A stretch of DNA of 64,000 nucleotides, taken from assembly GCF_000746525.1 (NCBI RefSeq), contig NZ_CP009048.1, positions 3,403,501 to 3,467,500 of the forward strand, given 5' to 3'. Made by a program: the position numbers and the translations under genes. Positions 1-8,830 of this stretch are shown in pieces; the stretch's first letter is position 1; each line of letters begins with the position of its first letter. Below the pieces are notes generated by a model. The model saw only the letters and a program-made list of their open reading frames with translations. It ran no database searches and was not told the DNA's origin. The stretch is from Pseudomonas alkylphenolica. GTDB taxonomy: Bacteria > Pseudomonadota > Gammaproteobacteria > Pseudomonadales > Pseudomonadaceae.

Positions 1-1
1 C

Positions 2-1363
2 GCTGCGGCCCTGGCTGAAGACGTTGACCTGGCTGTGGCCGCAGCCAAACGTGCATTCCCCGGTTGGGCTGCCACACCTGGCGCCGAGCGCGGTCGGCTG
101 CTGATGAAGCTGGCCGATCGCATCGAAGCCTGCAGCGATGAGCTGGCCCGCCTCGAATCGCTGGATACCGGCCATCCGCTCCGTGATTCGAGGATTCTTG
201 ACGTACCGCGCACGGCCGCTTGCTTCCGCTATTTTGGCGGAATCGCAGACAAGATTGAAGGCAAGGTGATCCCGGTCGACGCAGGGTACCTCAACTACGT
301 GCAGCGCAAGCCGATCGGCGTAGTCGGGCAGATCGTACCGTGGAATTTCCCGCTGATGTTCACCAGCTGGAAGATGGGCCCGGCTCTGGCAGCGGGCAAT
401 ACCGTGGTACTCAAGCCGTCGGAGCTGACGCCGCTCTCGACACTGCGTATCGCCGAACTGATGAAAGAAGTGGGCTTCCCGGACGGCGTGGTCAACATCG
501 TTCCAGGCTACGGCCATACTGCCGGACAGCGTCTGGCTGAACACCCGGATGTCGGCAAAATCGCCTTCACCGGCTCCACCGCCACCGGGCGCCGCATCGT
601 CGAAGCCTCCCAGGGCAACCTCAAGCGCGTACAGCTGGAGCTGGGCGGCAAGGGTGCCAACATCGTTTTCGAAGACGCCAACCTCGACGCCGCCGTCAAC
701 GGCGCCGCCTGGGCGATCTTCCACAACCAAGGTCAGGCTTGCATCGCCGGTTCGCGTTTGCTACTGCAAGAAAGCATCGCCGACGAGTTCCTCGAGCGCT
801 TCATCACCTTGGCCCGGTCGATTCGCCTCGGCGATCCGCTGGACCCGAATACTGAGATGGGCCCGCTGACCTCGGAGCTGCATCGCGATCGAGTGCTGTC
901 GTTCGTCGACATCGCACGCCAGCAGGGCGGGCGGATTCTCACCGGTGGCAAAGCGCCGAATGATCCGGCTTTGGCCTCGGGGTTTTATGTCGAGCCGACG
1001 GTCGTTGAAGCCAAGCCAGGTGACCGCGTTGCCCAGGAAGAGGTGTTTGGTCCGTTCGTGACCGTGCTGCGTTTCAAGACCGAAGAGGAAGCGCTGGAGA
1101 TTGCCAACGGCACAGAATACGGCCTGGGTAGTGGCCTTTGGACCCGCGACCTGCAGCGCGCCCATCGAGTAGCGGAAAAGATCAACGTCGGCATGTGTTG
1201 GATCAACTGCTACAAGCGCGTCAGCCCCGGTAGCCCGTTTGGCGGTCTGGGTCAATCCGGTTACGGCCGGGAGATGGGTTTCGACGCCATTCACGACTAT
1301 ACCGAGGCTCGCTCGGTATGGGTCAACGTCGACGCCAAGATCCTTCCCCACTACCCACGCTGA
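2..1363 (+). CDS. hapE: 4-hydroxymuconic semialdehyde dehydrogenase (ALDH family), 5' end cut by window
   Basis: The reading frame is open to the left edge, so the start codon lies outside; about 454 residues are visible of an expected ~490. It is an NAD(P)-dependent aldehyde dehydrogenase: the general-base Glu sits in LELGGKG (codon 638-640) and the catalytic Cys in GQACIAGSR (codon 740-742). It lies 9 bp before a maleylacetate reductase, in the order of the hap cluster of P. fluorescens ACB, where HapE oxidises 4-hydroxymuconic semialdehyde to maleylacetate. The family is certain; the substrate rests on synteny. hapC and hapD (hydroquinone dioxygenase) are expected immediately to the left. 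Confidence 0.85.
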   Translation, partial: AAALAEDVDLAVAAAKRAFPGWAATPGAERGRLLMKLADRIEACSDELARLESLDTGHPLRDSRILDVPRTAACFRYFGGIADKIEGKVIPVDAGYLNYVQRKPIGVVGQIVPWNFPLMFTSWKMGPALAAGNTVVLKPSELTPLSTLRIAELMKEVGFPDGVVNIVPGYGHTAGQRLAEHPDVGKIAFTGSTATGRRIVEASQGNLKRVQLELGGKGANIVFEDANLDAAVNGAAWAIFHNQGQACIAGSRLLLQESIADEFLERFITLARSIRLGDPLDPNTEMGPLTSELHRDRVLSFVDIARQQGGRILTGGKAPNDPALASGFYVEPTVVEAKPGDRVAQEEVFGPFVTVLRFKTEEEALEIANGTEYGLGSGLWTRDLQRAHRVAEKINVGMCWINCYKRVSPGSPFGGLGQSGYGREMGFDAIHDYTEARSVWVNVDAKILPHYPR

Positions 1364-1372
1364 GGCCACCTC

Positions 1373-2440
1373 ATGAACGAATTCATCTATCAAGGCACGC
1401 CGACCCGAGTGATTTTCGGGGCAGGCAAACTCGCCAGCCTCAGTGACGAAATCCAGCGCTTGGGCGCCCGTCGCGCGCTGATCCTGACCACACCGGAGCA
1501 ACAGGAACTGGGCGAGCAGGTCGCCAGGTTACTGGGTGATCGCAGCGCCGGCGTCTATCCCTACGCGGTGATGCATGTACCGCTGGAAACAGCGCAAGCG
1601 GCCCGCGAGGAGGCCGTGCGCCGCGAAGCGGATTGCTGCGTGGCCGTAGGTGGTGGTTCGACCATCGGCCTGGGCAAAGCCATCGCCATGGGCAGCGGTT
1701 TGCCGATCCTGGCGGTCCCGAGCACTTACGCCGGATCGGAGATGACCCCGATCTACGGCCTGACCGAAAACCGCCTGAAGAAAACCGGTCGTGATCCACG
1801 GGTCCTGCCCAAGACCGTGATTTATGACCCGGAGCTGACGCTGACTCTACCGGTGAGCATGTCGGCCTGCTCCGGCATGAACGCCATGGCCCATGCGATT
1901 GAAGCCTTGTACGCCGAGGACGCCAACCCGGTGATCTCGTTGATGGCCGAAGAATCGATCCGCGCATTGGCGCAGGCACTGCCGAAAATCGTCGACGACC
2001 CGCAAAACGTCGAGGCCCGTGGCCAGGCGCTACAAGGCGCATGGCTGGCCGGTATCTGCCTGGGTTCGGTGGGCATGGCGATCCACCACAAGTTGTGTCA
2101 CACCCTCGGCGGGACCTTCAACCTGCCGCACGCCCAAGCCCATGCGATCGTCCTGCCCCACGCGGCGCACTACAACCGTAAAGCTGCTGCCGAGCCCTTG
2201 CGCCGTGCTGCTCGCGCATTGGGCGGCGAGTATTCCGATGAAGTCGGGCCGCTGCTCTACGCCTTGAACCGTCGCCTGGGGATTCCCTTGGCGTTGTCCG
2301 AGATTGGCTTTCCCGAGCATGGCCCTGCCGAAGCCGCTGGTATTGCCTGTGCCAGCCCGTACTACAACCCGCGGCCGTTCGAACAGGATGCCATCGAAGC
2401 ATTGCTGACCCGTGCGTTGAAGGGGCAGGCACCGGCCTGA
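1373..2440 (+). CDS. hapF: Maleylacetate reductase
   Basis: A 355-residue protein of the iron-containing alcohol dehydrogenase superfamily, in its maleylacetate reductase branch. It has a glycine-rich nucleotide loop (VAVGGGSTIGLGKAIA, about residues 90-105), the PSTYAGSEMT segment and the HKLCHTLGG motif with its conserved histidines. It reduces maleylacetate to beta-ketoadipate, the last committed step of hydroquinone breakdown. The ATG is 9 bp after hapE and one operon is likely. Length is normal for the family and no lesions are seen. Confidence 0.92.
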   Translation: MNEFIYQGTPTRVIFGAGKLASLSDEIQRLGARRALILTTPEQQELGEQVARLLGDRSAGVYPYAVMHVPLETAQAAREEAVRREADCCVAVGGGSTIGLGKAIAMGSGLPILAVPSTYAGSEMTPIYGLTENRLKKTGRDPRVLPKTVIYDPELTLTLPVSMSACSGMNAMAHAIEALYAEDANPVISLMAEESIRALAQALPKIVDDPQNVEARGQALQGAWLAGICLGSVGMAIHHKLCHTLGGTFNLPHAQAHAIVLPHAAHYNRKAAAEPLRRAARALGGEYSDEVGPLLYALNRRLGIPLALSEIGFPEHGPAEAAGIACASPYYNPRPFEQDAIEALLTRALKGQAPA

Positions 2441-2483
2441 AGGTATTGCCGCTGTCCGTCGATTGCCACATGAGAATAACAAG

Positions 2484-3359
2484 ATGAAAGACCTAGACTT
2501 GTCTTCCGAGCGCGAGATTACCGCCCGCGCCATCAACAGCTTCGGGCACACACCCAATATTCGCCTGCGCTTTTTGCTGCAGACACTGGTGAAGCATGTT
2601 CACCGGTTTGCCAGCGAGGTCGAGCTCAGCGAATCCGAGTGGTTCCAGGCAATTCAGTTCCTCACTGCCACGGGGCAGAAGTGTGATGACTTGGTGCGGC
2701 AGGAATTCATCCTGCTGTCTGATGTGCTAGGCCTGTCCATGTTGGTCGATGCTATCGAGCATCGCAGTGGCGTCGATGCAACCCAGAGCACTGTGTTCGG
2801 GCCGTTCTATATTGCCGGCATGCCTGACCGCGAATACGGCGAGAACATGGCGTTGATTCCCGGTAGCGCCTCGCTGATCACAGGTTACGTCCGCGACGCC
2901 GCTGGCAACCCGTTGCCAGGCGCCACGCTGGATGTCTGGCAGACCGCCGAAAACGGCCAGTATTCAGGTCAGGACGTCGCGCAGCCACATGGCAACCTGC
3001 GCGGTCGTTACTTCGCCGACGAACAGGGCCGCTATGCCATTCGCAGCGTGGTGCCGGTCAGTTATCCGATCCCCACCGACGGCCCGGTCGGCGACCTGCT
3101 GGAGGCCAGCGGCCGTCATCCGTGGCGCCCGGCGCACCTACATTTCATGCTCGACGCGCCAGGTCATCGACGCTTGGTCACCCATCTGTTTAACGATGAC
3201 GATCCCTACATCAATTCCGACGCCGTGTTCGGCGTCAAGGATTCGCTGCGGGTCGCATATCAGCAACGGGCAGCCAGTGACCCACTCGCAGCGCAGTTTG
3301 ATATCGGCACGGATTTCCGCCTAGCGACGTTCGACTTCGTGCTGGAGGCCTCGGCATGA
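2484..3359 (+). CDS. hapG: Intradiol ring-cleavage dioxygenase (hydroxyquinol 1,2-dioxygenase-like)
   Basis: A 291-residue protein with an N-terminal helical dioxygenase domain and a C-terminal beta-sandwich. The Fe(III) ligand region is visible: tyrosines in GRYFADEQGRY and PVSYPIP, and the two histidines of RPAHLHF. A TTG 21 bp upstream is in frame, but the ATG at 2484 (MKDLDLSSER) matches the family start. HapG sits between hapF and hapB in strain ACB, where its role is unproven because hydroquinone itself is opened by HapCD. It may handle hydroxyquinol as a side branch. Its stop overlaps the next start. Confidence 0.87.
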   Translation: MKDLDLSSEREITARAINSFGHTPNIRLRFLLQTLVKHVHRFASEVELSESEWFQAIQFLTATGQKCDDLVRQEFILLSDVLGLSMLVDAIEHRSGVDATQSTVFGPFYIAGMPDREYGENMALIPGSASLITGYVRDAAGNPLPGATLDVWQTAENGQYSGQDVAQPHGNLRGRYFADEQGRYAIRSVVPVSYPIPTDGPVGDLLEASGRHPWRPAHLHFMLDAPGHRRLVTHLFNDDDPYINSDAVFGVKDSLRVAYQQRAASDPLAAQFDIGTDFRLATFDFVLEASA

Positions 3360-3667
3360 ACCAGTTCTTTGCCATTTTCGCGACCGACAAGCCCGACCTC
3401 GAACCATTGCGCAGTGAGATCCGCCTCAGGCACCGCGAGTACCTGCGCGAACCACATCCTCATCGCGTGGTAGTACGCCTGGGTGGACCGACCTTGAGCA
3501 GCTGCCAAGGCGCAATGAATGGCACTTTGCTGGTGGTAGAGGCCGGCAGCCTGAGCGAGGCAGAAGCTTTTTTTGCCGACGATCCTTATGCCCAGGCCGG
3601 GCTATTCGAACGCGTCGAGATCCGGCCCTGGAGTTGGGGCCTTGGCAATCCGCAGATGAGAGCCTGA
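3356..3667 (+). CDS. hapH: YciI-family protein
   Basis: A 103-residue protein with the YciI/ferredoxin-like fold: an N-terminal MNQFFAIFATDKPD strand, an R-x2-H-x2-YL segment, and a C-terminal VEIRPWSWG strand with an FFADDPYAQAGLF helix. Translation is coupled to hapG (ATGA overlap at 3356-3359). Members of this family sit in many chloro- and hydroxyaromatic pathways, where some dehalogenate and most are uncharacterised. Position matches hapH of the P. fluorescens ACB cluster. The biochemical role is unknown. Confidence 0.8.
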   Translation: MNQFFAIFATDKPDLEPLRSEIRLRHREYLREPHPHRVVVRLGGPTLSSCQGAMNGTLLVVEAGSLSEAEAFFADDPYAQAGLFERVEIRPWSWGLGNPQMRA

Positions 3668-3670
3668 GCC

Positions 3671-4060
3671 ATGGCAGCAATCGAACTGTGCGCCCTTGAT
3701 CAGGTCCCCGATGGCGGCGCACTCGGGCTCGAAACCACACTGCAAGGGCAATCTACGGCGTTGGTGGCGGTGCGACGCGGCATGCAGGTGTGGGTCTACC
3801 GCAATCGCTGCCCGCATTTTTCCATCCCCCTGGACTATCAACCGGGGTCGTTCAGTACCTACCAGACGCGGCTATTGATGTGCGTGCATCACGGGGCGAT
3901 GTTTCGTTTCGATGATGGCCGCTGCATCGATGGCCCTTGCGAGGGGGCGCGGCTGGACAGTGTCCCGGTGTACCAGCAGGACGGCTCGCTGTGGTTGGAC
4001 GAGGTTAATGGCGCACCCGTGCTGGTACCGCTGACAGGAGTGCAATGCCATGACGCTTGA
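3671..4060 (+). CDS. hapI: Rieske-type [2Fe-2S] ferredoxin
   Basis: A 129-residue soluble protein with the Rieske cluster motif CPH, then 21 residues, then CVHHG, giving the two Cys and two His ligands. There is no signal peptide or transmembrane segment. It matches hapI of the hap cluster. No partner oxygenase or reductase is encoded in the visible operon, so its electron acceptor is unclear; one idea is reactivation of the iron dioxygenase, as XylT-type ferredoxins do for catechol dioxygenase. It starts 4 bp after hapH and overlaps hapB by 11 bp. Confidence 0.83.
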   Translation: MAAIELCALDQVPDGGALGLETTLQGQSTALVAVRRGMQVWVYRNRCPHFSIPLDYQPGSFSTYQTRLLMCVHHGAMFRFDDGRCIDGPCEGARLDSVPVYQQDGSLWLDEVNGAPVLVPLTGVQCHDA

Positions 4061-4958
4061 TGTCGAGTCTGCCCAATTGCTCAAGAAATTGGCCGAGAGC
4101 GGGCTGAAGCCGTTTCATTTGATGCAGCCAGCCGAGGCTCGCGAGCTGATGGCAGGCCTGCGTCCCGAGGCCGAAGGGCCTGCGATGCACCATGTCGAAG
4201 AGGTGCAATTAGGTGGCGTGCGTTTACGGGTCTTGACCCCCAACGCTGTGGTTCGCGGCTCCATCCTTTACCTGCATGGCGGTGGCTGGGTGGTCGGTGG
4301 TCTTGATGACTTCGACCACTTCGCTCGTCAGTTGGCGCAGCGCACGCAGTGCACTGTGGTGCTGGTCGATTACCGCCTGGCGCCCGAGTTTCCATTCCCG
4401 GCTGCTCTGGATGACGTCGAGCAAGCGGCCCAGTGGCTGGTGGATCGCCGCGCGCAGCTGGCTGGCTCGGCCAATGGCCCGTTGATCGTTGCCGGCGATA
4501 GCGCCGGCGGCAACCTGGCGGCCGTGTTTGCCCAGCGGGCTGCCCAGCGTGGCCAGTCGCATTGGGCTCTACAGGTATTGCTCTACCCGGTCACCCAAGC
4601 GGATCTCGATGGCCCGAGTTACCTCGATTCGCAACGCCAGTTACTACTGACCCGCGAGGACATGCGCTGGTTCTGGGATCACTACCTGCCACAAGCCGAT
4701 CAGCGCCAGCAGGTGTCGGCTTCACCATTGGCAGCGAGGGATCTGCGTGGAGTACCACCAGCCGTGGTGCTGACGGCGGAATTCGATGTGCTACGCGAAG
4801 AAGGCCAGGCCTACGCCGACCGCCTAGCGCAGGCCGACATCACCGTTGTACAGCGCTGCTTCATCGGGCAGATGCACGGCTTCGTGACCATGCCGCTCCT
4901 CAGTGCCAGTCACACTGCGCTGGAGTGGCTCGGGGAGCAGATTGAGCCCTGGCTGTAG
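4050..4958 (+). CDS. hapB: 4-hydroxyphenyl acetate esterase (alpha/beta hydrolase, HSL family)
   Basis: A 302-residue hormone-sensitive-lipase-type esterase. The oxyanion motif is LHGGGW (about residue 75), the nucleophile elbow is GDSAGGN, the acid lies in AEFDVLREEG and the catalytic His in QMHGF. In the hap route this arylesterase splits the product of the Baeyer-Villiger step, 4-hydroxyphenyl acetate, into hydroquinone and acetate. The ATG at 4050 lies inside the end of hapI and is preceded by CAGGAG. Position directly before the monooxygenase supports the assignment. Confidence 0.88.
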   Translation: MTLDVESAQLLKKLAESGLKPFHLMQPAEARELMAGLRPEAEGPAMHHVEEVQLGGVRLRVLTPNAVVRGSILYLHGGGWVVGGLDDFDHFARQLAQRTQCTVVLVDYRLAPEFPFPAALDDVEQAAQWLVDRRAQLAGSANGPLIVAGDSAGGNLAAVFAQRAAQRGQSHWALQVLLYPVTQADLDGPSYLDSQRQLLLTREDMRWFWDHYLPQADQRQQVSASPLAARDLRGVPPAVVLTAEFDVLREEGQAYADRLAQADITVVQRCFIGQMHGFVTMPLLSASHTALEWLGEQIEPWL

Positions 4959-5018
4959 ACCCTTTAAGCCCATTACGAGCAATCGACAATACCCTGACAA
5001 CAAACAAGAGGTTTACCC

Positions 5019-6941
5019 ATGAGAACCTACAACACCACTTTGGCTTCCCTTGAATGTGATGATGAAACCCTGCGTGCCCACCTGCAAGGGGCGGATATTC
5101 CGACTCTACTGTTGACCGTGGCACACTTGACCGGCGACCTCAATGTGCTCAAACCAGCCTGGAAACCTGTGGTTGCCATGGGTGTCGCGCACAGCGGCAT
5201 GACGCCCGAAGTGGAGGCCGAGGTTCGCGAGGACTGCCTACAAAAGCTACTGGCCTTCCGCGACAGCGGTCTGCCGGTGCCGGCTCGGCCGAGCAGCGAG
5301 CAGTTGCATGCTTTGGGGACCTGGCTGATGGGTCCAGTCATTGAACCGTACTTGCCCTTGGTTGCAGAGGAACTGGTGACCGCCGAAGAAGACCCTCGCG
5401 CGCCCCGCTGGCATAAAGATCATGTGGCGGCCGGCCGCGAGTTCAAGGTAGTGATCATTGGTGCCGGCGAGAGCGGCATGATCGCCGCGTTGCGTTTCAA
5501 GCAGGCAGGCGTGCCCTTCGTCGTCTACGAGAAAGGCACCGACGTTGGCGGCACCTGGCGCGAAAACACCTACCCGGGTTGTCGCATCGACATCAACAGT
5601 TTCTTCTACAGTTTCTCCTTCGCCCGCAGCACCTGGGACGACTGTTTTGCCCCTGGCCCGCAGGTGTTCAGCTACATGCAGGCGGTGGCGCGGGATAAGG
5701 GCCTGTACGACCATATCCAGTTCAATACTGAAGTCACCGATGCCCATTGGGACGAAGACCGCCAGCGCTGGCAGCTGCTGTGCCGCGACAGCGCCGGGCA
5801 AACCCGTGTCGATAGCAACGTGGTGGTGTTCGCCGTCGGGCAACTGAATCGGCCGATGATCCCGGCCATTCCTGGTAAAGAGACGTTCCAAGGCCCGGCG
5901 TTCCATTCGGCGCAGTGGGATCACAACGTTGACTGGAGCGGCAAGCGAGTCGCCGTGATCGGCACCGGGGCGAGCGCTGCCCAGTTCATCCCGCAACTGG
6001 CCAAGACCGCCGCCGATCTTAAAGTCTTTGCGCGCACTACCAACTGGCTGCTGCCCACACCTGATCTACACGAGAAAATCTCTGACAGCTGCAAATGGCT
6101 GCTCGCCAATCTGCCCAACTACAGCCTGTGGTATCGAGCGACCAAAGTCATGCCACAAAGTGTTGGCTTTCTTGAGGATGTCGTGGTCGATGTCGATTAC
6201 CCCCCGACTGAAGTCGCGGTATCAGCACGCAACGATCAATTGCGCCGGGACATCTGCGCCTGGATGGAGCCGCAGTTCGCTGACCGGCCGGACTTGCGTA
6301 ACGTACTGATTCCGGATTCGCCAGTCGGCAGCAAGCGCATCATCCGTGACAATGGCACCTGGATATCGACGCTCAAACGTGACAACGTCAGCATGATTCG
6401 TCAACCGATCGAAGCAATCCGTCCCACGGGTATTTGTTGTATCGACGGCACTGTACACGAGTTCGACCTGATCGTTTACGGCACCGGCTTTCATGCCTCC
6501 AAGTTCTTGATGCCGATCAACATCACCGGGCGCGACGGCCTGGCACTGCGCGAGGTCTGGAAGGATGACGACGCCCGTGCCTACATGGGCATGACCGTAC
6601 CCGGCTTTCCCAACATGTTCTGCATGTACGGTCCTAACACCGGGCTGGTGGTGTACAGCACCATCATTCAGTTCTCGGAGTTCACCGCGACCTACATTGT
6701 CGACGCCGTGCGGCTGCTGCTGGAAGGTGGGCACCAGAGTATGGAGATCAAAGCGCAGGTGTTCGAGAGTTACAACCAGCGTGTCGACCAAGCCAACGGC
6801 TTGCGAGCCTGGGGATTCTCGCGGGTAAACAGCTGGTACAAAAACAGCAAAGGCCGGGTGACGCAGAATTTCCCGTTCAATGCCGTCGAATTCTGGCATA
6901 GGACCCACGAAGTACAGGCTACCGACTACTGCCTTTCCTGA
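5019..6941 (+). CDS. hapA: 4-hydroxyacetophenone monooxygenase (FAD Baeyer-Villiger monooxygenase)
   Basis: A 640-residue protein, the length of the characterised P. fluorescens ACB enzyme and similar to it along its whole length as recalled. It has a long N-terminal extension, a first Rossmann motif GAGESG (148-153), the Baeyer-Villiger fingerprint FxGxxxHxxxW at 290-300, and a second nucleotide motif GTGASA (315-320). With NADPH and O2 it inserts oxygen into 4-hydroxyacetophenone to give 4-hydroxyphenyl acetate. AAGAGG precedes the ATG. It closes the hap operon. It was called hapE in early papers and hapA in the later cluster description. Confidence 0.95.
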   Translation: MRTYNTTLASLECDDETLRAHLQGADIPTLLLTVAHLTGDLNVLKPAWKPVVAMGVAHSGMTPEVEAEVREDCLQKLLAFRDSGLPVPARPSSEQLHALGTWLMGPVIEPYLPLVAEELVTAEEDPRAPRWHKDHVAAGREFKVVIIGAGESGMIAALRFKQAGVPFVVYEKGTDVGGTWRENTYPGCRIDINSFFYSFSFARSTWDDCFAPGPQVFSYMQAVARDKGLYDHIQFNTEVTDAHWDEDRQRWQLLCRDSAGQTRVDSNVVVFAVGQLNRPMIPAIPGKETFQGPAFHSAQWDHNVDWSGKRVAVIGTGASAAQFIPQLAKTAADLKVFARTTNWLLPTPDLHEKISDSCKWLLANLPNYSLWYRATKVMPQSVGFLEDVVVDVDYPPTEVAVSARNDQLRRDICAWMEPQFADRPDLRNVLIPDSPVGSKRIIRDNGTWISTLKRDNVSMIRQPIEAIRPTGICCIDGTVHEFDLIVYGTGFHASKFLMPINITGRDGLALREVWKDDDARAYMGMTVPGFPNMFCMYGPNTGLVVYSTIIQFSEFTATYIVDAVRLLLEGGHQSMEIKAQVFESYNQRVDQANGLRAWGFSRVNSWYKNSKGRVTQNFPFNAVEFWHRTHEVQATDYCLS

Positions 6942-7033
6942 TCGCCTCCCTAGCGGGGTTCCAGTCACAGCCTTACTATGCGAAAGCAGGCGGTGCCTGG
7001 CCGCCAGGTAATAATTACAAGAAGGGGAAGGTC

Positions 7034-7966
7034 ATGGATCGTCTACTCATTACGGAAGCATTCGTGCACGTGGCACAGACCGGTAGTTTCTCCAAGGCGG
7101 CGGAGCAGTTGGGCGTGACCCGTTCGGTGATTACTAATCGTGTGCAACAGCTTGAGACGTTCATCAATTCTCCGCTGTTTCATCGCAGCACTCGCCACGT
7201 CCGCCTTTCGGACATCGGCGAAGCCTATTTCCAAGAATGTGCCGACATGGTCGCCGGCTTTCACGGTTTGACCGAGAAAATGCGCAACCAACGCTCCAAC
7301 CTCACCGGCCAGTTACGCGTCCAGGTCCTGCAAGGATTTGCCATCGATCACCTGGGCCCGATGTTAGCCGAGTTCACCGCAATGTATCCAGAGATCGAGT
7401 TCGATGTCGTGGTCAATGACCGCGTGGTCGACCCGATCGAAGAGGGCTTCGACATCGCTTTTCAGATGTTCCCGCCGATGGCCGAGCGCTTGGTGGTGCG
7501 CAAGCTGTTCAACGTCCACAGGTTGTTCTGTGCGTCGCCCGCATACTTACGCGAACAGGCCGCGCCCGAGCATCCACAGCAGCTCAAGGATCACCGTATA
7601 GCGTTGTACGGTGGCTACCCGTCACGCAACCGATGGCAGTTCACATGGGGTGAGGAGTGCATCGATCTGATCCTGCACGGCCAGGTGCGCTCCAGTTCGG
7701 TCCATCTGCTGCGCGATTACGCCTTGAGCGGGGCTGGCATCACCTGCTTGCCCACCCTCATCGCTAGTAACTACCTTATCAGCGGGGAGTTGGTACCAAT
7801 TTTGACCAACTATCGGCTGTCATCCTTCGACTTCGCCGCCGTGTATCCAGAAACCCAGCGTCGGGCACTGAAGGTGCGGACCTTGATCGATTTTTTGATC
7901 GAGCGTATCGGTGATGCGCCTGAATGGGATCAGCAATTACTGGATCGCGGGATACTGATCCTCTGA
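7034..7966 (+). CDS. LysR-family transcriptional regulator
   Basis: A 310-residue LysR-type protein. The N-terminal winged helix-turn-helix is clear (about residues 5-62, FVHVAQTGSFSKAAEQLGVTR), followed by a linker helix and a substrate-binding domain from about residue 90. It lies 92 bp after hapA on the same strand and 170 bp before the PchX/flavoprotein genes, so it could govern either block. The ligand is unknown; an alkylphenol or hydroxyacetophenone is a reasonable guess. GGGGAAGG precedes the ATG. Confidence 0.85.
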   Translation: MDRLLITEAFVHVAQTGSFSKAAEQLGVTRSVITNRVQQLETFINSPLFHRSTRHVRLSDIGEAYFQECADMVAGFHGLTEKMRNQRSNLTGQLRVQVLQGFAIDHLGPMLAEFTAMYPEIEFDVVVNDRVVDPIEEGFDIAFQMFPPMAERLVVRKLFNVHRLFCASPAYLREQAAPEHPQQLKDHRIALYGGYPSRNRWQFTWGEECIDLILHGQVRSSSVHLLRDYALSGAGITCLPTLIASNYLISGELVPILTNYRLSSFDFAAVYPETQRRALKVRTLIDFLIERIGDAPEWDQQLLDRGILIL

Positions 7967-7979
7967 TCACGAAGGATGG

Positions 7980-7996
7980 TTCGCTGTCTTAGCGAA
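7980..7996. promoter_or_regulatory. Inverted repeat behind the LysR gene
   Basis: TTCGCT-5 bp-AGCGAA is a perfect six-base dyad 14 bp after the LysR stop. It could be a weak transcription end or an operator for the following pchX-like operon, whose start is 140 bp downstream. No T-run follows. Confidence 0.3.
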
Positions 7997-8135
7997 AACA
8001 TGGCAACGCGGTATCGCCTCCGAATTCTGTAGGCACCCCTTATAGATCAATGGCTTGAGATGAAACGGCAACAGACCCTAGCGCCAACCTGGCGTAGGAC
8101 TTGTTTGCCGAGCCAGCAACATTCAGGAGAACAGC

Positions 8136-8795
8136 ATGAAGCGTCCACCCCCAATCAAATACCAACCTGGGCCCCACCTCATAACCTCGCGCAGAACCTT
8201 TCTTCTGGGAACAGCCGCTACGCTGGGTATGACCGTGGTCAGTACTCCTCTGCTCAGCATGGCAGCTAGCCTGGCAAGCCCCGTACGCCAGGAGACTCTG
8301 TCCCTATGTCGTATTGTTTACGACCCCCGTCACCCGGCCAGCGCCCGATTCGGCGCTCAGTCCGAACAGGCGGGCCATGCAACCCATGCCATGCGAGGTG
8401 ATGTAACCGAATTGTGGACTGAGTATCTGGCTGAGCAATGGCGCAAGCAGCCCGTCGCCATTGCTGGCATGACACACGCTGACGCCTTGTTCGTATTGGA
8501 ACGACTCGGTTGGGATCATGGCCTGCGCGTGACCTTCCGCGCCGAACATCGGGTGCAGGCGAATGGCATTACAACTCACAGTATCGCCGGCCCCGAGTCC
8601 ATGCTGGCCAGTTGCGCAGCACTTGCAGCGCAACGATACGAATGGGCGGACTGCATGGCCGGTGTGGTCAGATATCCTCCCAGGCAAGCCATCCTACTCG
8701 CTGAAAGATCGCTGGCCATGCCCGGCAATTACCCGACTGACTCTGCCCGTCCACTCTACACCTGGGTCATCACCCCTCATCACCGCATTGTGTAA
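8136..8795 (+). CDS. PchX-like Tat-exported protein of unknown function
   Basis: A 219-residue protein with a twin-arginine signal: SRRTFLLG at about residues 18-25, then a hydrophobic stretch and an Ala-rich cleavage zone near residue 45. The mature part resembles no enzyme I recognise. It weakly aligns with the second PchX at 55722-56405, with shared GMT/GLL-x-DA-x5-VL and VxGxTxH-like segments. In both loci the gene sits directly upstream of a VAO-family flavoprotein that lacks any signal peptide; here the gap is 35 bp. The shared context suggests a role in export, flavinylation or assembly of that flavoprotein. AGGAG precedes the ATG. Confidence 0.7.
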   Translation: MKRPPPIKYQPGPHLITSRRTFLLGTAATLGMTVVSTPLLSMAASLASPVRQETLSLCRIVYDPRHPASARFGAQSEQAGHATHAMRGDVTELWTEYLAEQWRKQPVAIAGMTHADALFVLERLGWDHGLRVTFRAEHRVQANGITTHSIAGPESMLASCAALAAQRYEWADCMAGVVRYPPRQAILLAERSLAMPGNYPTDSARPLYTWVITPHHRIV

Positions 8796-8830
8796 GCGAC
8801 CAACCAATATCTTGATAGTGGAGTGAAGCC

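Noticed and set aside
8060..8269. Alternative frame overlapping the start of the PchX-like gene
   Set aside because: It has no domain and lacks the Tat signal; the frame starting at 8136 has both a signal and a ribosome site.
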